A model generated the notes under the pieces. The model saw only the letters and a list, made by a program, of their open reading frames with translations. It was not told where the DNA came from and made no database searches. From contig NZ_CP011273.1 in the NCBI RefSeq assembly GCF_001610895.1, positions 2,480,001-2,544,000 on the forward strand: a stretch of 64,000 bases of DNA, in the 5' to 3' direction. The DNA is from Planctomyces sp. SH-PL62. Lineage in GTDB: Bacteria > Planctomycetota > Planctomycetia > Isosphaerales > Isosphaeraceae. Below, one piece after another: positions 55,196 to 63,947 of this stretch. Position 1 is the stretch's first letter. The number at the start of each line of letters is the position of its first letter. The translations under genes were made by a program, and so were the position numbers.

Positions 55196-55392
55196 GTCGT
55201 TCTCCTTCGAGGATCGGGTTCTCGTCGCCCCGCAGCGTGGCGGAGACTCCACCCCGACCCGTTGCAAGGAACGTGCCGCCTCCGGCCTGGTTTCGAAGCC
55301 GCTGGCCTCGACGGCCGGGAGCGGCTACGATGCCGAAACCGGCGCGTGGCCGCCGTTCCCGACGTTTTCGGTCCGCGAACGAGGAGCCCCCC

Positions 55393-56358
55393 ATGGACGT
55401 TTCCCGACGCCAGTTCATCCAGGCCGCGGCGGGCGCCGCGGTCGTCCCCGCCCTCGGCGCGGCCGACGCCCCCAGGCTGCCGACCCGTCCCTTCGGCAAG
55501 ACCGGGATGCAGGTCTCGATCCTCGGATTCGGCTCCGGGAGCCGGTTCCTGATGTACGACGAGGACCGGGCGCTGGAGGCCCTGACGCGGGCCCTCGACC
55601 TGGGGATCTCCTACATCGACACGGCCCACAGCTACGGCGACGGCAAGAGCGAGGAACGCATCGGTCGGATCCTGCCGGAGTGGCGAGATCGGGTCACGGT
55701 GGCGACGAAGCTCGGGGCCCGCACCGGGGACGAAGCGAAACGGCAGCTTGAACTGAGCCTCAAGCGGCTGCGGACCGACCGCCTCGACGTCGTCCACATC
55801 CACGCCCTCTCCGGGCCGGAGGACCTCGCCAGGATCGAGGCGCCCGACGGCGTGCTGAAGGCGCTCCACCAGGCCCGCGATCAGAAGATCGTCCGCGCCG
55901 TGGGGATCACCTGCCACGCCGCGCCGGCCGCCCTGAAGACGGCGCTGGAGCGTCACGACTTCGACGCGACCCAGATGGCCCTCAACGCCGCGACGGCCCG
56001 CATGGCCGACGCCAAGGGGGGGATGAAGGCGACGCCGATGGCCGAGGGAGGCTTCGAGGCGCTCGCCCTCCCCGTCGCCGTCCGCAAGGAGATGGGGATC
56101 ATCGCCATGAAAGTCTTCGCCCAGGAGCAGATCCTCGACGCCGCCCCGGTCGAGAAGCTGCTGGCCTACTCGCTTTCGCTCCCCGTCAGCCTGGCGAGCC
56201 TGGGGATGCCCAAGCTCGAATTCATCGACCGCAACGTCGAGCTCGCCCGCACCTTCGTCCCCATGCCGGCCGACGAGCGCGAACGCCTCAGCGACTCCAT
56301 CACCGCCGAGCGCAAGGCCGCCGTCCTCGACTTCTTCCGCGACCACCGGGACGCCTGA
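55393..56358 (+). CDS. Tat-exported aldo/keto reductase
   Basis: 321 residues from the ATG at 55393. The start MDVSRRQFIQAAAGAAVVPA is a Tat signal of the SRRxF type. The mature TIM barrel has RPFGKTGMQVSILGFGSGSR, DLGISYIDTAHSYGDGKSEE with catalytic Asp/Tyr, VTVATKLGAR with Lys, and VHIHALSGPEDL. It reduces or oxidises a carbonyl/alcohol using NAD(P)H. The Tat signal puts it outside the cytoplasm, which is unusual for AKRs but common in planctomycetes. The P-type ATPase follows 83 bases downstream but without clear relation. Confidence 0.9.
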   Translation: MDVSRRQFIQAAAGAAVVPALGAADAPRLPTRPFGKTGMQVSILGFGSGSRFLMYDEDRALEALTRALDLGISYIDTAHSYGDGKSEERIGRILPEWRDRVTVATKLGARTGDEAKRQLELSLKRLRTDRLDVVHIHALSGPEDLARIEAPDGVLKALHQARDQKIVRAVGITCHAAPAALKTALERHDFDATQMALNAATARMADAKGGMKATPMAEGGFEALALPVAVRKEMGIIAMKVFAQEQILDAAPVEKLLAYSLSLPVSLASLGMPKLEFIDRNVELARTFVPMPADERERLSDSITAERKAAVLDFFRDHRDA

Positions 56359-56440
56359 GCGAACCCCGCCGAGGGGGACGGGGCGGGGCGGGGCAGGGCG
56401 GTGCGTCCGACGACGGCCGGGCCGTCGGGAGCTCGACGTC

Positions 56441-58984
56441 ATGGATTCCACGACCGGGGGGGAGCGCCCCGAGGCCGATCGTCCGCGATCGGGCGAGCCG
56501 CTCCCGCCCATCGAGACGCTGCTGGAGTCGTTGGGGACCACGCCGGCGGGGCTCGCCGGCGTGGAGGCGTCGCGCCGGCTGGCGGCCCGGCCCTCGCGGC
56601 GGCGGGAGGCGGGGCGAGGGGCCCGGGCGTTGACGCTCCTGATCGGCCAATTCAAGAGCCCCATCATCCTGCTGCTGCTCGTCTCGGCCGCCCTCTCCGC
56701 CTCCCTCGGAGATTCGACCGACACCCTGATCATTTCGGCCATCGTGCTGGCCAGCGGCCTGCTCGGATTCCGGCAGGAGTGGGTGGCCGCCGACGCCGTG
56801 GCGGGGCTGCTCGCCCTCATCCGGATCCGGGCGACGATCCTGCGGGACGGCCGTCCCGCCGAGATCCCGATCGAGGAGGTCGTGCCGGGAGACGTGGCGC
56901 TGCTCAACGCCGGCGACCTGATCCCCGGCGACGGCCGCCTGCTGGAAGCCCGCGACCTGTTCGTGAACGAGGCGGCCCTGACCGGCGAGACCTTCCCCGT
57001 CGAGAAGGCCGCGGCCGACGGGCTGTTCCAGGGGACCGACGTCGTCAGCGGCGCGGCCCGGCTCCTGGTCGTCCACACCGGGGAGGAGACCGAGTTCGGC
57101 CGGATCTCCGGCTCGCTGCGGCTCAGGCCCCCGGAGAACGAGTTCGAGCACGGCATCCGGCGATTCGGCTACCTGCTGCTGGAACTCACGCTCCTGCTGG
57201 TCCTGGCCATCTTCGCCATCAACGTCGTTCTGCATCGGCCGGCCCTGGAATCGTTCCTCTTCGCCCTGGCGATCGCCGTCGGGCTGACCCCCCAGCTCCT
57301 GCCGGCGATCATCAGCGTCAACCTGGCCCACGGGGCGCGCCGGATGGCCCGGCGGCGGGTCATCGTCCGCCGGCTGGCCGCGATCGAGAGCCTGGGCGGG
57401 ATGGACGTCTTCTGCTCGGACAAGACCGGTACACTGACCGAGGGGAAGGTCCGGCTCCGCGCGACGCTCGACGTCGAAGGCGCCCCGAGCGAGCCGATCG
57501 GCCGGCTCGCCTATCTCAACGCCGCCCTCCAGTCCGGCTACGCCGACCCGATCGACCGGGCGGTCGTCGCCGCCGGCGGCCCGGAGCTCGACGGCTCCGA
57601 GAAGCTCGACGAGATCCCCTACGACTTCGTCCGCAAGCGGCTCAGCGTGCTGGTCCGTCGCGACGGCCGCACCCTGATGGTGACGAAAGGGGCGCTCGAC
57701 CGCGTCCTGGAAATCTGCACGACCGCCGAGACGGCCTCGGGCGAGATGGTGGAGATGGCCGCCGTGCGTCCCGGGATCGACCGGCTCGCCGCCGAGTACG
57801 GCGGCCGAGGCGACCGCCTCCTGGGGCTCGCGAGCCGCGACCTGGGGCCCGCGACGGGGATCGAGCGAAGCGACGAGTCGGGGATGACTTTCCGGGGCCT
57901 GCTGGTCTTCGACGACCCCCTCCGGCCGGAGATCGCCGAGACGCTCGGCCGGCTCGCAGCCCTGGGCGTCGCCACCAAGGTCATCAGCGGCGACAACCGC
58001 CTGACCGCCGCCCACGCCGCCCGCCTGGCCGGGCTGCCGACCACCGAACTCCTCACCGGGGGCGACCTGCGACGGATGAGCGACGAGGCCCTGATCCGCC
58101 GGGTCGGCAGAGTCGCCGTCTTCGCCGAGGTCGAGCCCAACCAGAAAGAGCGGATCATCCTGGCCTTGAAGAAGGCCGGCCACGTCGTCGGCTACCTCGG
58201 CGACGGCATCAACGACGCGCCGGCCCTGCACGCCGCCGACGTGGGCGTCTCGGTCGCCGACGCCGTGGACGTCGCCCGCGAGGCGGCCCAGATCGTCCTG
58301 CTGGAAAAGGACCTGAGGGTGCTGGAGGCCGGCGTCCGCGAGGGCCGCCGGACCTTCGCCAACACCATGAAGTACGTCTTCATGGCCACCAGCGCCAACT
58401 TCGGCAACATGTCCAGCATGGCCGCCGCCTCGCTGTTCCTGCCGTTTTTGCCTCTCCTTCCCAAGCAGGTCCTCCTGACGAACCTGCTCACCGACCTCCC
58501 CGAGATGACCATCGCGGGCGACCGCGTCGACCCGGAGATGGTCGACCGTCCCCGGCGCTGGGACCTGGACTTCATCCGGCGGTTCATGTTCGTCTTCGGC
58601 GCCGTCAGCTCGGCCTTCGACTTTTTGACGTTCGCGGTCCTGATCCACCTGCTGGGGGCCTCGCCGGGTCAGTTCCGCACCGGCTGGTTCATGGAGTCGG
58701 TCGTCTCGGCCTCCTTGATCGTGCTGGTGGTGCGGACTCGCCGCCCTGCCCACCGCAGCCGTCCCGCCCGGCCGCTCACGCTGGCCACCGCCCTGGTCGC
58801 CGCGACCGCCGCGTCGATCCCCTACACCCCACTGGCCCCCTTGCTCGGCTTCGAGCCGCTGCCGGCGAGGTTCCTCCTGGCCCTGGCGCTGATCGTCGGG
58901 CTCTACCTGGCGTCGGCGGAAGCCGTGAAGGCGGTCTTCTACCGCCGCGAAGCCGCGTCCGCGGGCCGTACCAAGGCCCGTTGA
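56441..58984 (+). CDS. MgtA-like P-type ATPase (cation-translocating)
   Basis: 847 residues. Cation-ATPase N-terminal helix, then TGETFPVEKAA (actuator loop), membrane helices with VGLTPQLLPAIISVNLAHGA, the phosphorylation motif SDKTGTLTEG with Asp327, KGALDRVLEICTT (nucleotide domain) and GDGINDAPALHAADVGVSVA (hinge). The GLTPQLLPAII...MDVFCSDKTGT segment and the lack of a CPC motif fit the MgtA/MgtB magnesium group (P3B), slightly shorter than E. coli MgtA. It would import Mg2+ at the cost of ATP; other divalent ions cannot be excluded. No MgtC or leader element is seen nearby. Confidence 0.87.
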   Translation: MDSTTGGERPEADRPRSGEPLPPIETLLESLGTTPAGLAGVEASRRLAARPSRRREAGRGARALTLLIGQFKSPIILLLLVSAALSASLGDSTDTLIISAIVLASGLLGFRQEWVAADAVAGLLALIRIRATILRDGRPAEIPIEEVVPGDVALLNAGDLIPGDGRLLEARDLFVNEAALTGETFPVEKAAADGLFQGTDVVSGAARLLVVHTGEETEFGRISGSLRLRPPENEFEHGIRRFGYLLLELTLLLVLAIFAINVVLHRPALESFLFALAIAVGLTPQLLPAIISVNLAHGARRMARRRVIVRRLAAIESLGGMDVFCSDKTGTLTEGKVRLRATLDVEGAPSEPIGRLAYLNAALQSGYADPIDRAVVAAGGPELDGSEKLDEIPYDFVRKRLSVLVRRDGRTLMVTKGALDRVLEICTTAETASGEMVEMAAVRPGIDRLAAEYGGRGDRLLGLASRDLGPATGIERSDESGMTFRGLLVFDDPLRPEIAETLGRLAALGVATKVISGDNRLTAAHAARLAGLPTTELLTGGDLRRMSDEALIRRVGRVAVFAEVEPNQKERIILALKKAGHVVGYLGDGINDAPALHAADVGVSVADAVDVAREAAQIVLLEKDLRVLEAGVREGRRTFANTMKYVFMATSANFGNMSSMAAASLFLPFLPLLPKQVLLTNLLTDLPEMTIAGDRVDPEMVDRPRRWDLDFIRRFMFVFGAVSSAFDFLTFAVLIHLLGASPGQFRTGWFMESVVSASLIVLVVRTRRPAHRSRPARPLTLATALVAATAASIPYTPLAPLLGFEPLPARFLLALALIVGLYLASAEAVKAVFYRREAASAGRTKAR

Positions 58985-59110
58985 GCACCCGGCCGGCGGC
59001 AGTCGCGAATCGCCACGCGTACAGACCTTGCGTCCGCTCCGGGCCATGCCGTACACTCGGTCCTCGATCACCGCACGGCACCCCCTCCCGAGGGAACCTC
59101 CACAAGAGGC

Positions 59111-59139
59111 TTTACAGGAGCCCGGCGCGCAAGTAAGGT
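59111..59139 (+). promoter_or_regulatory. Promoter of tRNA-Ser
   Basis: TTTACA (59111-59116) and TAAGGT (59134-59139) have a 17-base spacer and stand 20 bases before the tRNA. This matches a sigma-70 type promoter with -35 five of six and -10 three of six consensus bases. Position and spacing make it likely. Confidence 0.55.
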
Positions 59140-59159
59140 ATCGCGAGCGATTTAGCGAC

Positions 59160-59246
59160 GGAGAGGTGACCGAGAGGCCGAAGGTGCGGCACTGGAAATG
59201 CCGTGTACGGTAACACGTACCGAGGGTTCGAATCCCTCCCTCTCCG
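59160..59246 (+). tRNA. tRNA-Ser (anticodon GGA)
   Basis: Acceptor GGAGAGG (59160-59166) pairs with CCTCTCC (59239-59245), discriminator G at 59246. The anticodon loop CTGGAAA carries GGA at 59194-59196 and reads UCC (and UCU). The T arm GAGGG-TTCGAAT-CCCTC is perfect (59222-59238). A long variable arm, expected for serine, sits between 59201 and 59221. CCA is not encoded. It has its own promoter and terminator. Confidence 0.95.
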
Positions 59247-59264
59247 CTGAAAATACGGTCAATC

Positions 59265-59301
59265 AAAGGGTTTGCGTCCGAGAGGACGCAAACCCTTTTT
59301 T
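59265..59301 (+). terminator. Terminator after tRNA-Ser
   Basis: A 15-bp perfect stem (AAAGGGTTTGCGTCC with complement) closes a GAGA tetraloop and is followed by T residues. It lies 19 bases after the tRNA 3' end. It is a strong Rho-independent terminator. Confidence 0.9.
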
Positions 59302-59571
59302 CATGCGCCTACTAAGCTCGGCTTGTGCAGTTTCACGACCCCTGCGCCGTCGGTGCGAGGGCGACGAAGAGAACTTCGCGGATGGGGGGTGGGAGTTTCT
59401 GGATGGACGGGCCGTCGGCCTCGTCGGTCGGAAAGGCCGAGGGTGGGATAAGATTCAGATCCATCGAGCGAATGACCGGACGTTGGAACCGACGTCGTCC
59501 GGCGAGGCTCGCTCGATCGTTTCCACAGGCGGGCGGGTCGCCGGGACGCCGGACCGGCTCCGGGAGGCTTC

Positions 59572-59805
59572 ATGACCACGCCGAAATGTCCGAAGTGCTC
59601 GCACACGATGGACGAGGGGTTCATCCTCGACAACACGCAGGGGGGATACACCCAGTCCCAGTGGATCGAAGGGGCTCCCCAGCGTTCCTGGTGGGCGGGG
59701 CTCGCGATCAGGGGACGTGGGAAGCGGCCGGTCGCCACTTACTGTTGCGGCCGCTGCGGGTTCCTTGAATCCTATGCGAAGCCCGACGAGTCCGCGCGGC
59801 GCTGA
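59572..59805 (+). CDS. Small zinc-ribbon protein
   Basis: 77 residues from the ATG at 59572 with GGGAGG upstream. Two CxxC pairs, CPKC at 6-9 and CCGRC near 58-62, make a zinc ribbon. The middle has TMDEGFILDNTQGGYTQSQW and IEGAPQRSWWAGLAI, resembling the DUF6487-type small proteins, with the second pair in PVATYCCGRCGFLESYA. Zinc ribbons of this kind bind nucleic acid or protein; role unknown. It is about 270 bases from the tRNA terminator. Confidence 0.75.
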   Translation: MTTPKCPKCSHTMDEGFILDNTQGGYTQSQWIEGAPQRSWWAGLAIRGRGKRPVATYCCGRCGFLESYAKPDESARR

Positions 59806-59923
59806 GCGTCGGCGATGAGTCGGCGGGCGCGTGGCGGGCGGGATCGCGACGAGGACGCCGGGTCCCTGGATCAGGCCGGGACGCGGCGTCCTCGTTCAAC
59901 TCGGCATGGATCAGACGTCGGGC

Positions 59924-60052
59924 TCAACGGTTGAAGGCCTTGGCGACGCCGTAGACCACCACGGCCCCGACGACGCCGCCGCCGAGGAGCATATAGAGCA
60001 ATGAGTATTCGATCGCCGCATGGAGCGCGGGGATTTGCGTCAGGATCGACAT
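59924..60052 (-). CDS. Very small single-pass membrane protein
   Basis: 42 residues, too short for many gene finders. MSILTQIPALHAAIEYSLLY is followed by MLLGGGVVGAVVVYGVAKAF and NR: a short amphipathic N-terminus and one hydrophobic membrane segment. GGGAGG stands 9 bases before the ATG, a strong ribosome binding site. Well-placed start and stop and the clean TM segment support a real gene. Function unknown. Confidence 0.6.
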   Translation of the reverse strand: MSILTQIPALHAAIEYSLLYMLLGGGVVGAVVVYGVAKAFNR

Positions 60053-60208
60053 CGGAGTGACCTCCCGGATGGACGTTGGGGCCGCCTGCCGCTCGTCGCG
60101 ACGGATCGCTTCAAGCTGACGCGAGGCCCGGAACGGAGACTTGCTACCGGTGGGATGGTCAACGCAAGCCTCGTGCCAAGAGCGTCCCCAGGCTCCGGAT
60201 CGGCGAGG

Positions 60209-60760
60209 TCAGTCGATGGTGGCGGGCTTGCTCGCGGGCGCGTCGGCCTCGACGGTCTCCGGCGCGGGCTTCTCCTCGGCCTTGCGACGATCGGAGGCCG
60301 ACTTGCGGCGTTCGGCGGCGGACTTGCGGGCGTCGGTCAAGGCTCGCTTCTGGGCGGGCGTCAGCACGTCTTCGCAGTCGGCCATCAAGCGTTCGCGGAG
60401 GGCGTCGGCCTGCTGCTCAAGGTCCTGGATCTCGGGCTGATACTTCCCCTCGATCTTGTAGATCGACTCCTTCTGTTCGTTGGTCAGGCCCAGGCCTCCG
60501 AAGTAGATGGGGACGCGGCGGATGGCGTCGGGAGGGGTGGAACGGGCGGATCGGGGCTTCGGCGCCTCGTCCTCGTCGGCCGTCGCGGCGGCCTTCCTGG
60601 ACTCGGCCTTCCGGGACGCCTTGGCCTTGGCCTTCGGGGCCTGGGCCTCGCCGGGCGCGGCGTCCTGGGCGGGGAGGGGGGGGATCAGGGCCGCCAGCGC
60701 GAACGTCCACGCCGCCGCGACGGCCGTCAGGGTCGTCGACTTCCGAATCAGAGTCGTCAT
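60209..60760 (-). CDS. Secreted helical protein, CpxP/Spy-like layout
   Basis: 183 residues from the ATG at 60760. Signal peptide AVAAAWTFALAALIPPLPAQ (residues about 13-32), a basic Ala/Lys-rich linker (KAKAKASRKAESRKAAATAD), then RRVPIYFGGLGLTNEQKESI and the helical YKIEGKYQPEIQDLEQQADA with LRERLMADCEDVLTPAQKRA. The linear helical pattern with LTPAQ near the end resembles Spy/CpxP-type periplasmic proteins. It could be an envelope stress factor. It ends in an acidic, low-complexity tail. Confidence 0.7.
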   Translation of the reverse strand: MTTLIRKSTTLTAVAAAWTFALAALIPPLPAQDAAPGEAQAPKAKAKASRKAESRKAAATADEDEAPKPRSARSTPPDAIRRVPIYFGGLGLTNEQKESIYKIEGKYQPEIQDLEQQADALRERLMADCEDVLTPAQKRALTDARKSAAERRKSASDRRKAEEKPAPETVEADAPASKPATID

Positions 60761-61193
60761 GGGGATCGACCTCAGCAGAGCGGGAATGACAGGTCAGGCG
60801 TTGAGCCGCCACCTTTCCCCAAAGCTAGTTCAAGGTCCCCCACGATCGCAATCCTGCAGCCCGCAATCTTGATTGAATGCAGATTTTTCACAACAAGGCA
60901 CAGGATTCGCTAACGTGCGGAATGAGCGTCGACCGGTAATCGAGGCGTCGTTGCCAAGAACCGGGTCGCCCGCGACGAACAGCTTCCCGACCCGTGAATC
61001 GCAGGGCTGGCGCGGACCCGTCCGGACGCCCTCCCGAGGTGGGGGGGCTGAGTCTTTACCCTGATCTGGACGGGCGTTACGATCTTCGCTGGCCGGCCTC
61101 GGGCCCCACGCCGTCGGACGTCCGGCGGCCCGCGCCTCCGGGCGACGTCCGGGTCGGCGCCGTCATGATCTTGCCGCATGGAGTACTTACGTC
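60761..61193. other. 433-base divergent intergenic region
   Basis: Between the Spy-like gene (minus) and the membrane protein (plus). The stretch 60850-60910 is A/T-rich for this genome (CTTGATTGAATGCAG, ATTTTTCACAACAAG) and may hold promoters. No gene seen. Confidence 0.45.
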
Positions 61194-62087
61194 ATGTCCA
61201 CAGACGAGAAGAGCCCGGTCTCCCCGATTCCCGCATCGCGCCGTCGCGAGAGGGGGATCAAGATTTTCATGTGGCCGAAGGTCATCTACGTCTTCCCCTC
61301 GGCGATCGTGGCGTTGATCTGCTCGCTGGGGATGTGGTTCCTGCCGAACAAGACCTATGACGCCAGCGTGCCCCCCACGCCGGTGATCGTCGACTCGCCG
61401 ACGGGGACGGCCGCTCCGAATGCGAACGCGCCGACGGCCACCATCGACCCGAACGCGCCGGCCCCCGTCACCGCGATCGCCGCGGGGCCGTCGATGACCC
61501 GCCGCGAGCGGTTCAACACCCCCCAGAACCTGCTGGGGATCCTGTTCCTGATCATGCTGGCGTTCAACCTGGTGGTGATGGGGCTGGATTTCCCCCGGTT
61601 CGAGCTGGTCGGGATGATCCTGGCGATCCTCTTCTCGATCTTCTTCATCCTCTGGCTGGGGGCGTTCTTCGACCTCGACCTGATGCGGCCGATCAACACG
61701 CTGTTGGGATCGATCTACACGTTCGCCAACGCCGGCTTCTACCTGATGTACGCCCTGGCCGTCATCGGGGTGATGTTCATCGTGTACATCACCCGGTGGC
61801 TGGACTACTGGGAGGTCCTCCCCAATGAGATCCTCCACCACCACGGGCCGCTCAGCGACCTCGAACGGTTCCCGACCCTGAACCTGAAGTTCGACAAGGA
61901 GATCCCGGACGTCCTGGAATACCTGATGCTCGGCTCGGGCCGGCTGGTCCTGCGGGTCCCCAACGTCGACCGGGCGATCATCCTGGAGAACGTCCTGTTC
62001 ATCAACTCCAAGGAAGAGGCCCTGAAGCGCCTGATGAGCCGGCTCGACGTCCGGATCACCACCGATCAGGAAACCCCGCTGATCTGA
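61194..62087 (+). CDS. Multi-pass membrane protein, unknown
   Basis: 297 residues. An N-terminal anchor (VIYVFPSAIVALICSLGMWF), a linker rich in Ala/Pro/Asn/Thr (APNANAPTATIDPNAPA), then helices LLGILFLIMLAFNLVVMG, LVGMILAILFSIFFILWLGA and FANAGFYLMYALAVIGVMFI. The last 100 residues are soluble, with the well-formed WLDYWEVLPNEILHHHGPLS, DVLEYLMLGSGRLVLRVPNV and EEALKRLMSRLDVRITTDQE. I do not recognise the family. It is not linked to a neighbour by short gaps. Confidence 0.7.
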   Translation: MSTDEKSPVSPIPASRRRERGIKIFMWPKVIYVFPSAIVALICSLGMWFLPNKTYDASVPPTPVIVDSPTGTAAPNANAPTATIDPNAPAPVTAIAAGPSMTRRERFNTPQNLLGILFLIMLAFNLVVMGLDFPRFELVGMILAILFSIFFILWLGAFFDLDLMRPINTLLGSIYTFANAGFYLMYALAVIGVMFIVYITRWLDYWEVLPNEILHHHGPLSDLERFPTLNLKFDKEIPDVLEYLMLGSGRLVLRVPNVDRAIILENVLFINSKEEALKRLMSRLDVRITTDQETPLI

Positions 62088-62135
62088 CCTGACCCGATCC
62101 GGCCGACTCGTCGCGAGGCCGAGGCCCCCGCCCGA

Positions 62136-62981
62136 TCACTCGGGATGGGGGACTCGCGCCGGGGCGATGGCGGACGACAGGTAGGGCCGTCGCACCGCCG
62201 CGGGGGCCGCCGCCAGCGGGGCCTCGACCGGGTCTTCGAGCAGCTCCCGGAGGATGGGCCCGTTGAGGACGTCCTCGATGTCCCGGAGCCGGCGGGCCAC
62301 GAACGCGCCGTCGAGGACCCGGTGGTCGTAGATCAGCTTGACCATCACCCGGCCCGCCTCGGGGTCGATCGGCCCGAACGTCAGGGTCGTGGTCAGGGGG
62401 GAGATCGGGTGGATCTGCTCCGCCCCCAGCGCCCCGTAGCTGCTCAGGCCGAACGTCCCGAACCGCTTGCAGCGCTTGAAGCCCGAGATGTTCAGGGTGC
62501 TCCACCACAGGAACCGCCGGACCGGCCTCGGCACCCGGCTGAACCGCAGGGCCTGGCGGAAGAAGCCCACCTCCTCCAGCGGCCGATCCTTGTACTCCCG
62601 GAGCGCCCCCTGGAGCTGCACCAGCGACTGCCGCTCGGGCGCCCGGAAGAGGCCCACGAACACCCCCTCCTCGCCCAGGTACTGGCGCTCGATGGCCAGC
62701 GCGCAGTTCATCCAGGGGTGCTCATAGATCCGGGGCCAGGGGAACTCCAGGTACGATCGCCGCAACGGCGCGTGCTCGGCCCCCACCAGCGCGTAGGCCT
62801 TCATGAAAAGGCACGACCACGACGGCCTCATCGGGTGCCGGGCCCGAGGCCCCGCCAGCGCCGAGACGTCGAACGCCCGGCTCACCGGCGCCGAGGGGAT
62901 CTTGTGGGCGAAATGAACCAGGTCGCCGATGAACCCGCGGGGGCCGGTCGGCGACAGGTATCGTCCCTTCGGCTCGTGCAT
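62136..62981 (-). CDS. Stand-alone acyltransferase of 2-oxoacid dehydrogenase E2 type
   Basis: 281 residues from the ATG at 62981. The C-terminal YDHRVLDGAFVARRLRDIED has the DHRxxDG active motif with His220, as in dihydrolipoyl acyltransferases and chloramphenicol acetyltransferase. Other parts fit the fold: FMKAYALVGAEHAPLRRSYL, PWPRIYEHPWMNCALAIERQ, FGTFGLSSYGALGAEQIHPI and TLTFGPIDPEAGRVMVKLIY. There is no lipoyl domain or E1-binding domain, so it is not a pyruvate dehydrogenase component; a small-molecule or lipid/wax acyl transfer is more likely. Neighbours give no substrate. It converges on the membrane protein gene. Confidence 0.75.
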   Translation of the reverse strand: MHEPKGRYLSPTGPRGFIGDLVHFAHKIPSAPVSRAFDVSALAGPRARHPMRPSWSCLFMKAYALVGAEHAPLRRSYLEFPWPRIYEHPWMNCALAIERQYLGEEGVFVGLFRAPERQSLVQLQGALREYKDRPLEEVGFFRQALRFSRVPRPVRRFLWWSTLNISGFKRCKRFGTFGLSSYGALGAEQIHPISPLTTTLTFGPIDPEAGRVMVKLIYDHRVLDGAFVARRLRDIEDVLNGPILRELLEDPVEAPLAAAPAAVRRPYLSSAIAPARVPHPE

Positions 62982-63341
62982 CCATGCACCTCGCTCAAGA
63001 CGACGTAAGGAAGGCGGACGGCTTTCGGGAAGTCCCCGGCGAGGTCAATCGCCCGGCCCCCACGGCGGCGTCGGCTCTCGACGACCGCGTATCAAGGCCC
63101 GGAGGCTACAACAAAACCCCCCGGGTGGGAAGCCGAAGGACCCGGAAAGCCCGGCCCGACAGCCCCTCCCCAGTCCGTACATCCCCCTGTATCGGCCTCT
63201 CCGGTCCGTCCACTCCAGTCCCGGGCCGCCCCCCCCCCCGCGCATCGACCCGATTTGGCTTCGATTCCGACCGAACGACCCGCGATATCCAGACTCAAGT
63301 CATTCATTTAAAATGCTTTAAGTCGACGGGAACGCCGTGTG

Positions 63342-63523
63342 ATTTGGGTTCGTTCGGCGGTTTTCGCGGCCTCGTTCCCGGCCTACGGTCCTGACCGCAA
63401 CCGTGGCCTGAATTGGCTTTGTTCGGAGCCCCTGGACAACGAATCCGATCGCCGCAACTTTCTACTGTGTAGATCGTTAAACACGATACCCAAGCCTCGA
63501 AATTGGCTTCGTTCGGCGATTTT
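63342..63523. repeat. Three diverged copies of a TTGG-TTCGTTCGG element
   Basis: Copies start at about 63342 (ATTTGGGTTCGTTCGGCGG), 63411 (AATTGGCTTTGTTCGGAGCC) and 63501 (AATTGGCTTCGTTCGGCGAT). The core is AATTGGCTTCGTTCGGCGAT. Spacings are about 69 and 90 bases. In the minus frame they encode repeated PNEAN/PNKAN-like phrases, which is a shadow of the repeat. They look like an intergenic repeat family. Confidence 0.6.
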
Positions 63524-63648
63524 TCGCTGCTCGTCGCAGGCCGAGTCGTCGCAGGCTCCGCGTCCGCCGTGAACCCGGCGATCGGGTGCCGCCTCCCTGA
63601 AGAGACGGTACTATCATTTGGGACGATCATTTCGACCCGGGGTCGAAA

Positions 63649-63771
63649 AGCCTCGCCAGGAGGGGCGAAGGTGAAGCAGGGCACGGAGGGATGGGGGAGG
63701 AACCTGCGTGAGGTGAGACTCGTGCGCCACAGGCCGCCGTGAAACCTGCGGCCGTCTCGAGCCTCGCCAGG
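63649..63771. repeat. Direct repeat AGCCTCGCCAGG
   Basis: The 12-mer occurs at 63649-63660 and 63760-63771, each followed by a G-rich stretch (AGGGGCG or TAGGGGCGG). The segment between is G/A-rich. It may be the ends of an element or chance similarity; a single pair only. Confidence 0.45.
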
Positions 63772-63947
63772 TAGGGGCGGCCCCCGCCCCCGGCCCGTCG
63801 GATTACCCGTCGTCCCGACCGGGATCGAGGGATTCTCGGCGGAGCGCCGAGGAAGTAGAATGGAAGGGCGGGCTTCGGGCGAGGCCGAGGCGCGGGCCGA
63901 AGATCGATCGGCGCGGGGAACACGCCAAACCAACAAAGAGTGTGCGA

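Larger units (their letters stand above)
62982..63947. other. 966-base repeat-rich intergenic region
   Basis: The largest gene-free stretch. It contains short diverged repeats (see the repeat features) and much low-complexity G/C-rich DNA (for example poly-C near 63225). No frame has both good start site and sensible protein. Upstream half probably holds the E2-like gene's promoter, downstream end that of the Rrf2-type gene. Confidence 0.5.

Noticed and set aside
56300-59266. A 988-codon minus-strand open frame across the P-type ATPase and tRNA
   Set aside because: Antisense shadow of the ATPase, which has all P-type motifs; it even reads through the tRNA.
63304-63936. A 210-codon minus-strand gene in the last intergenic region
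   Set aside because: Its repeated PNEAN/PNKAN phrases are translations of the DNA repeat; no ribosome site.
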